From Cytospora piceicola (Eukaryota; Ascomycota; Sordariomycetes; Diaporthales; Cytosporaceae): DNA of 64,000 nt. The stretch's first letter is position 1. Every line of letters begins with the position of its first letter. A program made the translations under genes and the position numbers. Below, piece by piece: positions 43,316-55,392 of the stretch. The notes beneath the pieces are model-generated. The model saw only the letters and a program-made list of their open reading frames with translations, had not been told where the DNA came from and ran no database searches. The stretch is from the NCBI GenBank assembly GCA_023375675.1, contig JALQBC010000003.1, positions 806,001 to 870,000 of the forward strand, read 5' to 3'.

Positions 43316-46300
43316 TGCTTCGTCGGTGCTCTTGGCTTTTGCGCACTATTGCAGGTGTTCAACTCGCCATGAAGCATGGAGTTTTGGGATGTGTAGAGGC
43401 TGGGAGAGCGTCCGCCCGCGCGCAGCTTCCCTTTACGTCCTCGTACTCGGCGCAAGAAGGGTTTCCTCTCTTGGAGCGTCCAACACCCTCGCGCGATCTC
43501 ACAATTCCCAATTCGCCGTATTCCCCTAGCTCCTGCCTTCCCCTGCTTGGCCTCTTTGCGCCTCGTCGCGATATATTCGTGAAATATCGATCGGGGTTTT
43601 TATATGCGAGGCAACGGCGACGGGCGGGAACGCCTATATTGGGCGGTAGCCGTGATCATCCAAGGATAGGGTGGTGGTTGAGTGGCAGTGGCGGTGGCCG
43701 TGTGGGTGAAGAGAGGAGGTGAAGTGTGGAGGTGGGCCGTGGAGTAAACCCGCAGAGCCCCAACAACGGCCAGGAATGGCGCACTTGAGCCTCTTAATGA
43801 TATGGGGGAAGCCTTGGCGCGTGACCGGCTGAAATGGACAGGCTGGGCGGGGACGGTAAATTGCTGGAAGTACTCCGTAAAGCGTGGCAACACGGCAAAG
43901 GATGGAGGGGGATGGCGAGGAGGTCTTGTGAGGGGGGTTGGCCTGGTAGCTTTGATGAATGATGAGTGATCTCGACCTCGAACCAACCGGCGCCGCCTGT
44001 CGTGGGGCCGGTGTTGGTACTCGTCTTGATGCAGCCGTGACAACTAGTCGCATCCACAAGGTGCCCTCAGGCGACCCAAGATCCAGCTGGGATGCGCTAG
44101 TATGGCGGTCGGCCGTCGGCGTGTGAGGAGTCGCAGAAAGCAAAGCCTGATGGCGCTGCTTGAGCGAGACAGTTCGCAGTTCGGGTGGGAGGACGAGGCT
44201 CTAGGTGGATCAGGAGTGACGAGAATCCGGTCTGGATCGGTCTCGCAGTCGTCGTCAAGGTTGGTACTGCGTGAAACAAGGCGGATGATCGACAGGGAAC
44301 TTTGTCGCTGGCTACAGACGGGTTGTCTTCGTTTGCTCTTACTGTACTGTCAGCAGCTCTCCCAGTTCGAGGAACAGCACTGCAGGTAGCTTCGGGCGGG
44401 ACGAAGAAGGTGGGACGGAGGAACAAATAGATTGGAGTAGTGAGGGTCGGGTATAGATTGAGGTGTCAGGGAAGACGAGATGGAATATTCCGCAGTCGAA
44501 ACCCTGTGTTAACTATACGATCAGGACGTGCAATACGATGTAGTAGCAGGTGGACCGTAGCAGTATGGATCGGATAGAGAGTTTAGGGCTTGTGTCTGGG
44601 TTCGTGATCCAGGGCAAGATTTGGTGGCACAGATCACTTACACCACAACGGGCGGGCAGAAAGCCATGAGGTCAGCCAGGATATTGCCAAAATAGAAATG
44701 GAAGGGGAGAGATGATGAGAAGGTTAGCCGAGGGCACAATGCACACAATGCACGAGGGTTGGTGGAGGTCGTGCTCGTGCTCGTGCTCTGCTCATGCTCC
44801 AGCCTGGGATCCTGGGATCCTGGGATTCTGGCTGTTCCAATTGCTGCTGAGAGGGTTTGGAGATCTGGGTCATTCCGCAGCTGAAGCTCTCTCATTGCTC
44901 AGATCAATTTACATGCTCAACCATCGGTGGAGAGCGGGCGGCAGTAGAGAGGAGCAACACGGCAGGAGCCCAGTCCAGTCCAGTCAGTCTAGGTGGCCAC
45001 CAAACCTAGCTTAGAAATGGAATGTAAGAAGTTCGCGGCTTTGGAGTGCCTGGAGTGCTTGGCTCCTTCTCTTTGGCGGACTGCTGCCCCAGGTGGGCGA
45101 ACGAGACAGGCGAGAATGACGGGACTGGAGCACTTGGAGTCCAACGGTGTGGAGGGTAAGGAAAATCAAAAGTGGGGTACCTGGGTCTTGGGATACACTA
45201 ACCCTGGAGTGGTACACTATATCTAGGTACAGTAGGTAGGTACTTGGCTCCCGCCCGCCACCTTGCACACCACCTGGGTACTTGCCTACTTGGGTACCTA
45301 ATTAAGTACTTAAGGTACCAATATCCATGGATGCCCTGCCCACCTGGGTACCTAGGTACCTAGGTAGGTACTGTAGATACGCCTACGGGGTTCACGTCAA
45401 CGTCAACGATGATCTGGGGGAGAGGGAGAGGGGAGAGCAGGGCTTCAATGTTGTCCCCCGGTCAACTGTCAACTCCCCAGGTATCTGCTGCCCAGGTGGC
45501 CATTATAACTTCCAGGTTCCAAGCTTTCCAAGCTTTCAGGGTCACCTAGGTAGACTACTTTAAAGTCTGAGATTCTCGTTTACCTAGGTAATTAAGTCAA
45601 TAACTGTGTAGCATCCATCCGTCCATGAATCATAGCTCAGCCCTCAATATGCCTCACCACTCTTTATGCCGCCAAGGTATCCTTGGAAGGACTTGATTGA
45701 TCTCATGGGCTTCATCAATCGTTGACTGACGGCTCGACGTAATAAGGATACCACGCTATTACTCCGCACGTCGGCGAGCCCCCGTCATACTAAATACCGA
45801 GGCAGGTGGGTAGTGGAAATGTACCTAGATAGGGGAAGCATGGCCGTTATCAACCTAGGTGCTGCTACCTAAAGACCTACTGTGTACTTGGGACACAAGT
45901 AGCCTTTTTAAGTACAGTACCATCACCGCGCTAGCCTCCCATGTCATCCTCCCCACGCTTTCCCCCGCCAAAAGTCTTTCTCTAGCACAAATCCTTCCCC
46001 GTCCTCCCTGCCTCCTTCAACACATCATTCGAGCATCCATCCTTGGAACACTCCAGGGCAAGCCTTTTATCAAACACGCGGCATACACCACCAACCTCTC
46101 CTATATGTATTTTGTCCATGGCCCATTTATCTCCCTTCCCATCAACGCATAGAATTCCCCAGAGTTTCCAAGCAACCCCCTCGTCACCTCCTAGAAACTG
46201 CCTAGGATAGCATCCGACGGGGTAAACCTTCACCCATTTCGACAAGGCTCCCCGAAGCATTTACTGCGGACTCCCTCCGGAGCACGCTTGCCGCTTTTCA

Positions 46301-49300
46301 TCACTTGCGTCCGCTCATCCCATGACCCCGACTGATGGGGACATCGCGTGGCCCATCTAATGCGGAGAAATCGCTCTACCACATAGCACACGGTAACTTC
46401 CATCTTCCCTGCTTCCTCAACGCCATCCGGAGGCTGGTCCGGCTTCCAACCAGCCCGCCCACACTGCTCGGCACTGCTCTCCACACTGTTACCAGTGTCC
46501 AAGTGTCAGGTCTCGGTGATGGACACGAAACATATGATAAAACACGACCGACACGCGGCTGTTCCTCATCCATCTCCGTTCCATCCACAAACCAAGCTCG
46601 ATGGCAGTGCATACGGTAGTATGTCCTCTGATCATGGATAGGGTTCCTGGATATGCGGATACAAACGGCGTGGCTGAGGTCGGCATGTATATGTCCATGT
46701 CTCGATACCAGGATGCTTCTTGATGCCGGGACGGGAACAGAGTGCCGCAAGGTCGTACGCATACTCAGCCTCAAACCTAACCCGACCCAATCGATTTTCC
46801 CATGCACAATGTTCCCAACCTTTATACAGATACCATCATGTCTCTTTTAGCGGAAACCAGCAGCGAACGCTATCCACGGTCACTGCGCTTCCTGTCACCT
46901 TCCTCCGTGAGACAGGAGAGATAGGTATCGTTTTACCCAGAAACGGAGATTGCCGTCTCGAGTGGCCAGGTCAAGGATCGGACTTACGAACTCAGCTTTC
47001 GGACGGTATTTTGGCTATCAAGGTTCGAGGCTAGATCATTAGCTGCCACCAATCAGCACACGGCCGTGGCATGATTCTCCGAGTGTCCCGTCCTCGTCGT
47101 CGATCCTCATCCGGTCTGATGCTGCAAGAACCAGCACACTAATTAGCATGCACATTCCCGCCTATGACAATGAGGCTCTAAGCGTGGCGGCTTGTTAGCT
47201 CCAGGCTAACCATGCCAAACGAGACAGTCTGATGTTGTGAGCTGCCAGTTTGGGGTCACCATGGCTTCCTGCTTGCGCCGACTGAAGTTCGCCATCTGTG
47301 GTTGTCTCACTGATGAGTCCTGGAATAACTTCTCGGAAGTCCTCAAAACCAAGCGGTTATTCACCCCGAAACAAAAATCGAAATGAAGTCCATCGTCTAG
47401 ACAGACCGTCGCTCAGTGGCTGGTGGTTTGCCACGAGGCAGTCAACCTTCCCGGTGAGAAGGAGGGGGAGCTGCTCCACAAACGTACGTGATCTGGGATG
47501 CAAGCACCTCGAGCGAACGAACAAATCGGCAATTGTGAAATTGCAAGACATGCAAGCGGTGTGTGTTGCAATGTGATCAGTTGAATCCATCTGGATCCCG
47601 GCCGTCCAACGATGCTGCTTTGAATGATCCTTTCGAAGAGAGGTAGCCAGACGTTGAAGAGCAGGTGGACCCACAAGCGTCCTTGCCCGTGGGTCTCCGC
47701 CCAGACACTACCTAGGATTTTCAGCCGCCAATGGCGGAGACGGGCCTGGAAGGACCGATTGGGCCTTTGAAATCTGGAGCAAATGAGCCGCAACCCGAAC
47801 GTCTTGCTGGTGACGTTGGTCCCTGGAGTGACAGCATGGGACGTTCCAGGCTCTTTGCATGACGACGACGTAGATGGCTTCGTCCCCTTGAACGATGCTG
47901 AGCGATGATATTTCCTATTTAGTCCCGAAAAAAATTAGTTTGGCTCAGACACAGATACAGCACCAAGTGGTCGCTGTCAGTCGCAAGTATTCTCCATTCA
48001 GCCGATCAGCACATCCGAGGCTTTTAATGTCCATGACGCTTTTCTACAAGTGTGGTTCACACAGACCTGCGAGCCCAGCCTGAAATCTAAAATCTTGATC
48101 CTGGCAACTTACCGGTGTCCTCATCTGAAGCCGAGGCATATTTGACGTATGGGGCGGCTGCGTCTACTGAACGCTTTCCTACGCAGGTCTCGGTTAAGCA
48201 AGGAAGTTGGGCACTCGACCGCTGGGGATAACGACTTCACGTGTCTTCTTTTGTTCTTCTCCTTCCCCCCGTCTTTCCAGTCGCTATGCTTTAGAGAAAA
48301 AAAAGGGGCTCATATTCATTTGGCCAAATTAACATATCACGGACAGGCAAGTACCTGGGATCCTTTACACCGCAACATCAATCAGGTCCAGAGGTCTTAC
48401 GTGGACAACGTTGAGTAAGACTTCCTGTCCGCTAAGCAGCGAGACGTGCTGGGGGCCATTTCAAGACTATCATGGCTGCTTTTTGATGAAGGGGGGAAGC
48501 ACTGGTGATTTTTCCTTCAAATGTTCCCCGCGCGAAGGGACGGACTAACGCCACAGATGCCTCCTTGAATCTGGTCCAGCTCAGTGGCACGGTCGTCAAT
48601 ACCTGACGGCACCATTGGGATACGTGCGCCGACCCATCTGGCTTTCCGTACCGGTCATCTCTGCAAATAAGTTCTCACTCCCGGCAAGCAGCCAGACTGT
48701 TGCAGGTTGTGTTTTGAAACTGGATTTCAAGCTTCCCCTAAAGAGCTGGCTTTTGCTACCTGTCGGCAGTTACATATGTACACATGCGTACTGATCATGG
48801 TCCCTAACATCAGAGTTGTATGTTCGAGAGATCTACGAGCGATATGATATTCAGATATGGGTCATTGTAAAGAATTGATGTGTCTATGATCATAAAGCTA
48901 TTCGTTTGATTCGAGAGGTTTTGGCCACTGGTAGCCTGCGATGGCCCGTGGTAACTTGCTCGACATCTACAGATGTCAGGCCTGATACGACAAAGACGAT
49001 GTGAACCTTAAGTTGACGTCGTGCAGTACCTAGGTAGCATCAACAGAATATATAACGCAACAAGACTGCTCGAGGTCGGTCATGCTTACTGTGTCACTAC
49101 TCCCTGTCGCCATGGAGTGGTATCCCCCATGCACATGACCTTCCACGCACATAGTCTTCCACATGGCCCTTTTCGAGGTATCTAGGTAGTCAGTTGTATA
49201 GCTTGAGCTGTATAATGTAGTATTAAATAGAGGGAGACGTAAATGTGATAACTCGGTCATAGGAAAAGTTGAATACGACACTACAGCGTGCGAATCGGTC

Positions 49301-50693
49301 CGTGACAGACAAGGAGAGTAAGTAATAGGGAGGAAGAATCGCCGCTCTCGTGGTGCACTTCTGTCTGTCTCCCAACTCCAGAATCTACATATTCCGTGCG
49401 AGTGGGTACCTTCTGGACCATCGAGGTCTAGGTAACGGATTACGTCCAAGACCCTGTAGACAGTAACCTTACATAATATATACCTAGGTATATATCTATA
49501 TGATGGCTCCGTCTATTGCTCCACACTAAGTATATGTATGAGCCTTTGCAGACTCGGTCGACCCTCTCCATGTATATTCTTGCTTTTACTCGTAGTGAGT
49601 CGCAGGAAAAATAAACATATGATTTGAGACGTCACTCACCCAGACGTCGTTCGAGAGATGGATGATATTTATTGTGTTATTGGACCCACCCAGGCTATCC
49701 TGTTGCACCTGTAGGTACACCTCGGATAGTGAGACCCAAATCGATTGTCCATAGCGTAAGAATCTCGAGAACAAACCCTGGTTACCTTGGATCAAATGTC
49801 TGAAGTGGTTGAGATATGCCTCAAGTTGGTCCGGTAAACTATGCTACAATGATACATGGCACCTGGGCAGCTTTTGGATATTATGGGACGGACTGCGAGG
49901 GAATCAAAAGTCTGGTAGAGTCAGTGAAATAGGTAGAGGAAGCCAAGAGCCTCATAATGTTCGCATGAGAATGACGCTTACTTTATCAGTGAGTATGCAT
50001 AGTAGGCTGAGGATAGCCTCAATATGTGGGATTCCCAAATAGTTTTCAACATTGCTCCCCTGTCTGTGACTCAGATAACATTGGGAGATTGGTGTCCGAT
50101 ACTATATGATGTTCCAAGAAGAAATTCTCACCTATGGCAAGGTGTCCCGCATTTGCACAAACTTCGAACCAAGTTTGTAGCATACACGTTTTCGGAAAGC
50201 AATTTTCATTAGCATTATTATTATTATCCAACTGAATGCTGATCACAGCGCCTTCTTTTTTTCCCTTGCAAGGACAGGTATAGGACAAGCTTATTGGTTG
50301 CACCCAGACGGCCCGAAACTCCAGCAAGCAAAATTCAACCGAAAGGCCCCCCATGTGCAAGATTGTATATCTTTTACCCATGGGCTTACTCGTGTCCCTT
50401 CCTGACCATTCAAGCAAGAAAGCAGACACACTCAAAGGATCCCCACAGCCGAAGCAAGATGAAGATGATCCGCCGCTCACAGCGAGGATCGATCCTCAAT
50501 CTTGATGCCATCCCGGCTAGGTGAGGAAATCCCAGACCACGAGCCTTCACGGCCACTACACAGCAGATACCTTAGCTGTACCTATTTTCCAGCCACCCCT
50601 CCACCAATGGGGCGATCTGACAGATCCCATACCCCTTTCCCTTCAGGTCCTGAATAATCTTGTCGGTCCACGGGTGTACAAATTCCGTCTGGT
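43316..50693. other. 7.4 kb without a supportable gene
   Basis: The left 1 kb should contain the promoter and leader of the C2H2 gene. The rest has only short, overlapping open frames with no recognisable protein text and normal base composition. GTACCTAGGTA-type palindromes cluster at 45290-45375 and recur at about 45585, 45820, 49025 and 49485. A CCTGGGATCCTGGGATTCTGG repeat lies at 44806-44832. Fast-evolving or highly spliced genes or long noncoding transcripts could be hidden here, but nothing in the sequence supports one. Confidence 0.5.
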
Positions 50694-51890
50694 TCAGGAG
50701 CTCCTGGCAGAAGTAGTAGCCGTAACCGTGAGGTAGACTGTCTTGAAGACACGCGGCAACGTAGTCTTTTCCGTCTCGCTCGGACCAGGAGTAGTATCCG
50801 TAACCGTGAGGTAGACTGTCTCCGCGACACGCGGCAACGTGGTCTTCTCCTCCGTCACACTCGGCTCAGGAGTATGCGTAACCGTGAGGTAGACTGTCTC
50901 CGCGACACGCGGCAACGTGGTCTTCTCCTCCGTCACACTCGGCTCAGGAGTATGCGTGACCGTGTGGTAAACCGTGGTGAACTCGGGGACGAGCGACGAC
51001 GTAGGCGCCTCCTCCGCCTCAGATCGCCCAGGAGAACTGGGCACGAGCGTGACATAAACCGTACTTACCCCGAGGGTGCACGACGACGTATAAGCGGGAG
51101 GAGGCAAAAGCGGCGACTCGATTACCGTATTAGTCACCGTCGAATGGAGTGTAGCAGTGTACGTCAATGTGGGTGTGATGGTGACCGTAGTACTTTCTAA
51201 ACTCGGCAACTCAGTCTCTGTCGAAATGAACGTTGCCACAACAGTCGAGGTGCTCTTGGATGTAGGGGTGATGGTGACCGTAGTACTGTCAAAACTCGGC
51301 AACTCAGTCTCTGTCGAAATGAACGTTTCCACAACAGTCGAGGTGCTCTTGGACGTAGGGGTGATGGTGACCGTGGTGCTGTCAAGACTCGGCGACTCAG
51401 TCTTTGTCTCCGTAACCGTCACAGAACTAGGTTCTGTCATCGTCACCGTCTTTGTCTTCGTCCGAAAACTTAGTTCAACCGTCTTCGTCGCAGTCTTGAC
51501 AATGGAAGCCAGGCTGGTAATGACGGCGATGTCGGTCACGGTTGTGGTTGGTGGCATTATCACAGTTGCCACCGGCTTGCGTCTGGTCGACGTCGCAGTT
51601 GACGTGACCAACGTTGTTTCGAAGATGACGCTGGTTTCGGTCTCCGTTGGCTCTGGTGCTGCCAATGTCACAGTCGTCAAAACCACTGTGGTCGACGTTT
51701 TGCCATGAGTTGGGTCTTGATTTGGCAAAGGGTCGAACAGCCTAATAGTATGATACTTAGCGGTCTTGGGTCTTGTATGATGGGGCTTGGGATGGTGAGA
51801 CCTGTTATTGACTTGGTTGTCCCCTGGGACGGCGAGCACACTGCTGGCCGCTGCTAGGACGGCCAGGCCAAAGTAAGAGGTGGAACGCAT
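50694..51890 (-). CDS. secreted Thr/Val-rich tandem-repeat protein, cell-wall type
   Basis: A single exon of 398 residues. Residues 1-20 are a signal peptide (MRSTSYFGLAVLAAASSVLA). Almost all the rest is Thr/Val/Ser/Pro/Glu with TVT and TVYLTVT patterns typical of O-glycosylated fungal surface proteins. Two tandem repeat families are visible: about 30 residues repeated three times (STTVTITPTSKSTSTVV... ending ETELPS), and about 26 residues repeated three to four times (TVYLTVTHTPEPSVTEEK... ending LPRVAE). One Cys is present near the middle. No GPI-anchor signal is obvious: the C terminus ends in ATTSARSS without a hydrophobic tail, so it may be secreted or have lost its end. The family is not recognised beyond composition. 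Confidence 0.75.
   Translation of the reverse strand: MRSTSYFGLAVLAAASSVLAVPGDNQVNNRSHHPKPHHTRPKTAKYHTIRLFDPLPNQDPTHGKTSTTVVLTTVTLAAPEPTETETSVIFETTLVTSTATSTRRKPVATVIMPPTTTVTDIAVITSLASIVKTATKTVELSFRTKTKTVTMTEPSSVTVTETKTESPSLDSTTVTITPTSKSTSTVVETFISTETELPSFDSTTVTITPTSKSTSTVVATFISTETELPSLESTTVTITPTLTYTATLHSTVTNTVIESPLLPPPAYTSSCTLGVSTVYVTLVPSSPGRSEAEEAPTSSLVPEFTTVYHTVTHTPEPSVTEEKTTLPRVAETVYLTVTHTPEPSVTEEKTTLPRVAETVYLTVTDTTPGPSETEKTTLPRVFKTVYLTVTATTSARSS
50705..50980 (-). repeat. 78 bp coding tandem repeat
   Basis: Near-identical 78 bp units at about 50817-50894 and 50895-50972, with more diverged copies at about 50730-50816. They encode the 26-residue TVYLTVT...LPRVAE unit of the Thr-rich protein. 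Confidence 0.85.
51165..51400 (-). repeat. 90 bp coding tandem repeat
   Basis: Three units of about 90 bp encoding the 30-residue STTVTITP...ETELPS unit. The first two share AACTCGGCAACTCAGTCTCT and differ at only a few bases. Confidence 0.85.
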
Positions 51891-52312
51891 GTTGTGACGC
51901 GGGCCTCTTATTGCTGGCTTCCTATATTGGGTATGATGAGTGACGGGAGATATTTATTTGTTCAGAGCAGACAGAAGAAAGCCTCAGAAAGGGAGTCACC
52001 ATTCTGAGGAAGAGGAAAGCTAGCATCTTTGGTTAAATATGTGCGATCTCGAGCCTACATGATGAAGAGGACCGGGCATTTACAATTGTCACCAAGGTCT
52101 GACCGGCATGGTGTTGTGTCAAACCGCTAGATAGTAAGTGGAGTCCACAGATAGGCTCCCCGCAGTCTAGATACCAGTAGCTTTCCCTCCCGCACACGAG
52201 TAACTTTTAGGTTCAAAGGCCATAAGGTTTCCATAAGGGGCAGACAGCATCCGATTGTCGGGCCTCTGGATTTTTTTTTGACCTTTCCTGCGCAGAGACT
52301 TCGCAAGACATT
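51891..52312. other. divergent promoter region between the Thr-rich gene and the dehydrogenase
   Basis: No gene. A T-run (TTTTTTTTT) at 52271-52279 precedes the dehydrogenase start by about 35 bases. The Thr-rich gene leader lies on the left. Confidence 0.5.
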
Positions 52313-53790
52313 ATGGCTGAGAAAACCATGAAGGCCGTGGTATTCGACGGGCCTCACAAGGTCTCAATCCAGGACCGGCCGGTTCCTAAGTGTACGTCCG
52401 TGCCGCCTTGCTCCCAGCGGGACCCTCTCCCCCTCGAGTAGATTTGCTCGTATTGACAGACCCCTTGTGTAGTGCAAGATGGCAAGGACATCATCGTCAA
52501 GGTGCAAGCCACCGCTCTGTGCGGCTCGTGAGGTTCCCCCCGTCCGCCAAAGCGCAAGGCTGGCACCTGTGCTGACTATCGCGTGCAGCGAGCTCCATGT
52601 ATTCCGGGGGGTCGAACCCAGCCCAACAGGGTTCATTATGGGCCATGAATTCACCGGGGTGGTGGTCGAGGTAGGCGGAGAAGTGAAGACGCTTAAGCTA
52701 GGAGATAAGATCGTGTCTCCGTTCACTGTCACCTGGTAAGCCTGATTTGAGCTATGATGGACCCGATCGCGTTCCCGTTGAAAGAGTAAGGGCCAAGCAG
52801 ACAGCTGACCTGGTCCTCAAACAAAACACAGCGGGCAGTGTTACTACTGCAAGAATGGCTACTCCTCCCGTTGCGTAGAATCTCTCTGCTTCGGTTCGGC
52901 GGGTTTAGACGGCGGCCAGGCCGAGTACGTTCGCATACCTCACGCAGATGGGACCGCCCTGAGGGCGCCCACCGAGGTCGACGACCAGTGCCTCGTTCTC
53001 ATGGCAGATATTTTCCCCACTGGTTATTACGGCGCGAAGAACGCCTTCACGAGCCTGAAGCCCACTGAAAGGGCCGAGGCTACCGTTGTAGTGGTGGGTT
53101 GCGGCCCGGTCGGACTGTGCGCAATCATCGCCGCGCTGGAGTACAAGCCGAAGCATCTATTCGCCGTGGACAGCGTCGACAGTCGTCTGGAGGCTGCAAG
53201 AAAGCTGGGTGCGGAGCCGTTGAACTTCTTGGAGGACAAGGAAGGCATGTTTGAGAAGGTGAAGGCAACTACGGAGGGCAGAGGTGCGGATGCAGTCATA
53301 GAGGTGGTTGGGCTGAGCCCAGCACTCAGGACAGCTTTCGACCTCATCAGGCCCTGGGGTGTGATTTCGAGCATTGGGGTGCATAATGCTGAGGTGAGCA
53401 TGCTTGGAGACCGACGACCATCGATGGGTGGCTGACTGATATGTTTGACAGATTCCTTGGACTGGAGAAGAAGCCTATAAGTGAGTCCTTATTCTGGATT
53501 CACCAAGACTGCTGTGACTAATTTCAAGCAGCAAGAACATTCGGCTCCAGATGGGGCGATGCCCAGTGCGATCGCTGTTTCCTGAAGCTCTGGCTTTGCT
53601 TGCAAAGAGTCAAGACAAACTGAGGTAAGTCGACCCCGTTCTTTGGCGAGGATTGCGGGTCAGCTGAATTGTGCTGACTGACTGACATGGCAGCTTCATG
53701 TTCGATAAAATCATGGACCTTCAGGACGCCGTCGAGGGGTATGAGCTATTCGACAAAATGAAAGTTCAGAAGGTGATTTTCAGGGTTTGA
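52313..53790 (+). CDS. medium-chain zinc-dependent alcohol dehydrogenase
   Basis: Seven exons at 52313-52391, 52473-52527, 52589-52735, 52832-53393, 53452-53480, 53532-53624 and 53694-53790 give 353 residues. The GroES-like catalytic domain has Zn ligands Cys43 (TALCGSELH), His64 and Glu65 (MGHEFTG). The structural zinc loop has Cys94, 97, 100 and 108 (CGQCYYCKNGYSSRC). The NAD(P) Rossmann motif is VVVVGCGPVGLCA (about residues 193-205). The overall layout resembles the formaldehyde dehydrogenase-like and sorbitol dehydrogenase-like members of the family; the exact substrate cannot be told. Enzymes of this type oxidise alcohols with NAD(P)+ in the cytosol. Every catalytic and structural ligand is present, so it should be active. 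No cofactor or pathway neighbour in the window narrows the role. Confidence 0.88.
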
Positions 53791-53928
53791 AAGGTGAGGG
53801 CGGCTCACTCCATATGCCGGACTATTCCCATATGGAGACCATATGAACCGCTGGGGGCAGAGGACACCGAGGATTGCAATATAGCGTAGACACTGAATCC
53901 ATGCGGCCAATATCAAGTCGTCCACCGC

Positions 53929-54405
53929 TCAGTTTTGCCTTGGCTTGACGATGCCATCGTGCATCATATAATAAACAACAGTCGAATCGTCGTGAATTGT
54001 CGCAAGCAATATCCTCTTCCCTCGCTTCGAGCCCCTCCATTTTTTCCAGTCGGCCCCATCATCCTCATTCTCCTGAAGCTTCCCACCAGGCGGCAGCGCC
54101 TCGATAGAGTCAAATACAGCCGCAAAGGCGCTCAAGGAGAGCTTTTCTGATAGGTGGACCGGCATGACCCACTCGTACTCGGGTTCCTGGGCCTGCGATA
54201 TGGTCTCCCCCAGAGCCTTCTCGGCCTTGATGATGTCGATTTGCTCGTCCGGGTGAATGTACATGCGCCGCGGGGGCAGGCCTGAGATGAGCGGCCGCGG
54301 GTGTGATGAGTCTGTGTGTGTTGTGATGTCTGTCCAGTCCTGCTGGTTATCCAGGTTGTCAAGGACGACTTTGGTCAGACCTTCGGCATGGGAAGGGAAT
54401 GGCAT
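53929..54405 (-). CDS. SEN15: tRNA-splicing endonuclease subunit Sen15
   Basis: A single exon of 158 residues, convergent with the dehydrogenase gene and 138 bp from it. Sen15 is a non-catalytic subunit of the SEN complex that cuts introns from pre-tRNAs; it pairs with Sen34 through its C-terminal domain. Visible Sen15 signatures are PEYEWVMPVHLSEKLSLSAF in the middle and KRILLATIHDDSTVVYYMM followed by DGIVKPRQN at the C terminus. Length suits the fungal family. No intron is needed. Confidence 0.88.
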   Translation of the reverse strand: MPFPSHAEGLTKVVLDNLDNQQDWTDITTHTDSSHPRPLISGLPPRRMYIHPDEQIDIIKAEKALGETISQAQEPEYEWVMPVHLSEKLSLSAFAAVFDSIEALPPGGKLQENEDDGADWKKWRGSKRGKRILLATIHDDSTVVYYMMHDGIVKPRQN

Positions 54406-55392
54406 ATTGAAGTTTGTCGAGAGCTTTCTTTTTAAGTTTGTAGTTGGAGGTATGGATGGGAGTTGAAGATGAGACGCACTTGTGTGAAAGTGAGCCTGTG
54501 AAATCTCTGGACCGTCGCGTCTACTTAGGGTTTAACCCTTAGACCGGCTCAGCATACTACTAATGTATCTCCAGAAATACAAAGGGGTGAGGATGTGAAG
54601 TACCTCAAGGTCTCCCGAGAAAACCTTGGAAGCCATAGGGAATTACCTAGGTACTGTGTACAGCCAGTGGTTGCACAGCTAATCTAGGTAAGTGCATTCT
54701 GGCAGCCAATTCTGTCTGACTGGAGTGCAGTATCATCGGCCCTAAACGGTCCTTCCGGAATCCGCACAACACCCGGGCGCGGAAAGGGCCACCCCGTAGC
54801 ACCACAATACCCAGTACATACAGCCGTAATGGTGCAGATTCTAGACCGCCGTATGTACGAATCCCGTCGACTAATTTTGGAATAGGAACCCGTGGACCCT
54901 GTTTCACATGTCATCAACGCCCAACTACTGCGAGCCTTCCTTGGCTGCTTGGCTACCTAGGTATCTAGGGATCTACCTGGGTACCTAGGTAGCTACTCGT
55001 TCCAACCTTGGAACATGTGGTACAGAGTTTCGGGACGAATATCAACGCATGCATCTGTTGCTTGGAATTCGGTAAACTTGAAGTCGCAGCACCATGGTCG
55101 CTTCCAGATGCCGTCTGCGCCACCGTCTTCATTCCTTCCCATTGCGAATACGATTGACAAACCAACTTCATATCTCGTCCTAAGATAACAACATAGTTTC
55201 TACTTGAACCATACTTACTACTGCTTCACTCAGACTGCTGGCTGTTAACACCAACTTATCAGAAATCCAGTCACATTTCTAGTTGGCACTCGAACATCTT
55301 CTATCCGGCATCCTGCTACACTACAATTTGCATCATCACCATCCCCAAATAGCATCGTTCCGGTCTATACTCGAGGTCGGGTTCCTACGACC
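54406..55392. other. intergenic, SEN15 and DUF2985 promoter region
   Basis: No gene seen. TACCTAGGTA-type palindromes occur at about 54645 and in a cluster at 54953-54990. The right end is CA/CT-rich and should be the leader of the DUF2985 gene. Confidence 0.5.
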
